NCBI RefSeq assembly: GCF_009363055.1 | Contig: NZ_CP045292.1 | Coordinates: forward strand, 248,001 to 312,000 | Source of the DNA: Flavobacterium haoranii | GTDB taxonomy: Bacteria; Bacteroidota; Bacteroidia; Flavobacteriales; Flavobacteriaceae | Reading direction: 5' to 3' | DNA: 64,000 nucleotides | Shown: piece after piece, positions 62,870 to 64,000 of the stretch | Layout of the letters: the number at the start of each line of letters is the position of its first letter | How positions within the stretch are numbered: the stretch's first letter is position 1 | Notes under the pieces: generated by a model | Database searches by the model: none | What the model saw: the letters and a program-made list of their open reading frames with translations, nothing else | Told to the model about the DNA's origin: nothing | Position numbers and translations under genes: made by a program

Positions 62870-64000
62870 ATGCATATTGAAAAACATATTTTAGAGAAAG
62901 TCAACGAATGGCTTACTCCAGTTTTTGACGAAAAAACGCAAGAAAATATTAAAGAAATGATGACTTCTAGTCCGAAAGAATTAGAAGATAGTTTTTATAA
63001 AAATTTAGAATTCGGTACAGGCGGAATGCGTGGCGTAATGGGTGTTGGAACCAACCGAATAAACAAATATACTTTAGGGAAAAATACTCAAGGACTTTCA
63101 AATTATATGAAGAAAGTTTTTGCAGGTGAAGAGTTAAAAGTTGCTATTGCTTACGATTGTAGACATAATAGTAATACACTGGCAAAAGTTGTAGCTGATG
63201 TTTTTTCGGCAAATGGAATTAAAGTTTTTTATTTTCTGAATTACGTCCAACCCCCGAATTATCGTTTACTGTTCGTTACTTGAACTGTCACGCAGGGATT
63301 GTTTTAACGGCTTCTCACAATCCACCAGAATATAACGGATATAAAGTATATTGGCAAGATGGCGGACAATTAGTTCCACCTCAAGATGCTGAAATTATTC
63401 AAGAAATTGAAAACTTACAATATAGCGATATTAACTTTGAAGCAAATGAAAGTTTAATCGAGTATATTGATACCAAAATTGATCAAGCATTTTGGAAATC
63501 AACAGTTGAAAATGCAAGTTTTAATACACCTCAAGAAGCAAAAGACAATTTAAAAATTGTTTACACTCCTTTGCATGGCACTTCTGTAAAAGCTATTCCT
63601 AATGTTTTGGATTTAGCAGGTTATAATGATGTAAATATTGTAGAAGAGCAAAGAGAACCAAATGGAAACTTTCCAACGGTTAAATCGCCAAATCCTGAAG
63701 AACCAGAAGCACTAACAATGGCATTAGCTTTAGCTAATAAAATTAATGCCGATATTGTGGTAGGAACTGACCCTGATTCGGATAGATTGGGTGTTGCAGT
63801 ACGAGATTTAGAAGGAAATATGAAGTTGTTAAATGGGAACCAAACAATGGTTGTCATGACCGCTTTTCTTTTAGAGCAGTGGAAACGTGCTGGAAAAATT
63901 ACAGGTAAACAATTTATTGGTTCAACAATTGTTTCAACTCCATTAATGTTAGATTTAGCAGAAGCTTACGGAGTAGAGTGTAAAGTAGGTTTAACAGGTT
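62870..64000 (+). CDS. Phospho-sugar mutase (phosphoglucomutase/phosphomannomutase), frameshifted and cut by the window end
   Basis: The gene runs past the right edge. The N-terminal part has FGTGGMRGVMGVGTNRINKY. The frame is lost after FYF at 63232-63235; one extra T in the T4 run restores FYFSELRPTPELSFTVRYLN. The other frame then carries the catalytic serine loop VLTASHNPPEYNGYKV and the metal-binding GTDPDSDRLGVAV. It converts hexose 1- and 6-phosphates in sugar and cell-surface metabolism. The break is most likely a sequence error. Confidence 0.88.

Overview
The window is AT-rich and densely coded. It looks like a chromosome fragment of a Bacteroidota bacterium, most likely family Flavobacteriaceae (Flavobacterium-like). 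Reasons: TAnnTTTG promoter elements, a type IX secretion C-terminal sorting domain, a flavobacterial long GAPDH, tandem AcnB and mitochondrial-type aconitases, DUF4199, DUF2279 and DUF6132 proteins, type B ribosomal protein L31, and short TTGTCAT...ATGACAA intergenic repeats. I see no tRNA, rRNA, CRISPR array, insertion sequence or prophage.

Layout. 1-0.7 kb: end of an MBOAT O-acyltransferase. 0.8-3.1 kb: tight operon of a di-heme lipoprotein, DUF6132, a methyltransferase, a Cys-tailed membrane protein and a thioredoxin. 3.1-5.4 kb: small exported proteins and a T9SS-exported kelch protein. 5.4-9.6 kb: cytochrome bd oxidase (cydAB), a sulfide:quinone oxidoreductase-like flavoprotein and a 42-residue protein. 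9.7-15.9 kb: RND efflux operon ending in a PII-like protein and a DUF2892 protein. 16-20.3 kb: ffh, folD, prfC. 20.4-26.6 kb: GAF/PAS hybrid kinase, receiver, YaiO-like barrel, HEAT protein and GT2 synthase (exopolysaccharide/biofilm-type cluster). 26.7-30.9 kb: three SurA/PpiC-type periplasmic chaperones. 31-39.2 kb: MoxR, acyltransferase, two aconitases, Crp/Fnr regulator. 39.2-49.7 kb: GAPDH, HtrA protease, dapF, a polyvalent-type kinase, MltG, a lysozyme-like protein, and dnaA-LMW-PTP-RsmI-like. 50-64 kb: ribD operon, prmC, ABC permease, hisS, GlmU-like protein, rpmE2, GT2 and a phospho-sugar mutase cut by the window end.

Main finding. Four promoters in the first 10 kb (di-heme lipoprotein, cydAB, SQR-like gene, RND efflux operon) each carry a Crp/Fnr-type palindrome, TGTAAC-N4-GTTACA. 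Its centre is exactly 36.5 bp upstream of the last base of the TAnnTTTG element at all four, which is the geometry of a class II activator site near -41.5. The efflux promoter has a second copy exactly 22 bp further upstream. This suggests one regulon joining bd respiration, sulfide/thiol redox functions and efflux. The Crp/Fnr protein at 38.5 kb is a candidate regulator.

Sequence quality. At least seven genes, including essential ffh and dapF, are broken by what looks like a single missing base in a homopolymer. This points to sequencing or assembly error rather than decay. A hybrid kinase with a 4-bp tandem duplication and a small gene with an in-frame stop do not fit that pattern. Short dispersed repeats also lie in frame inside prmC (twice) and ribD.
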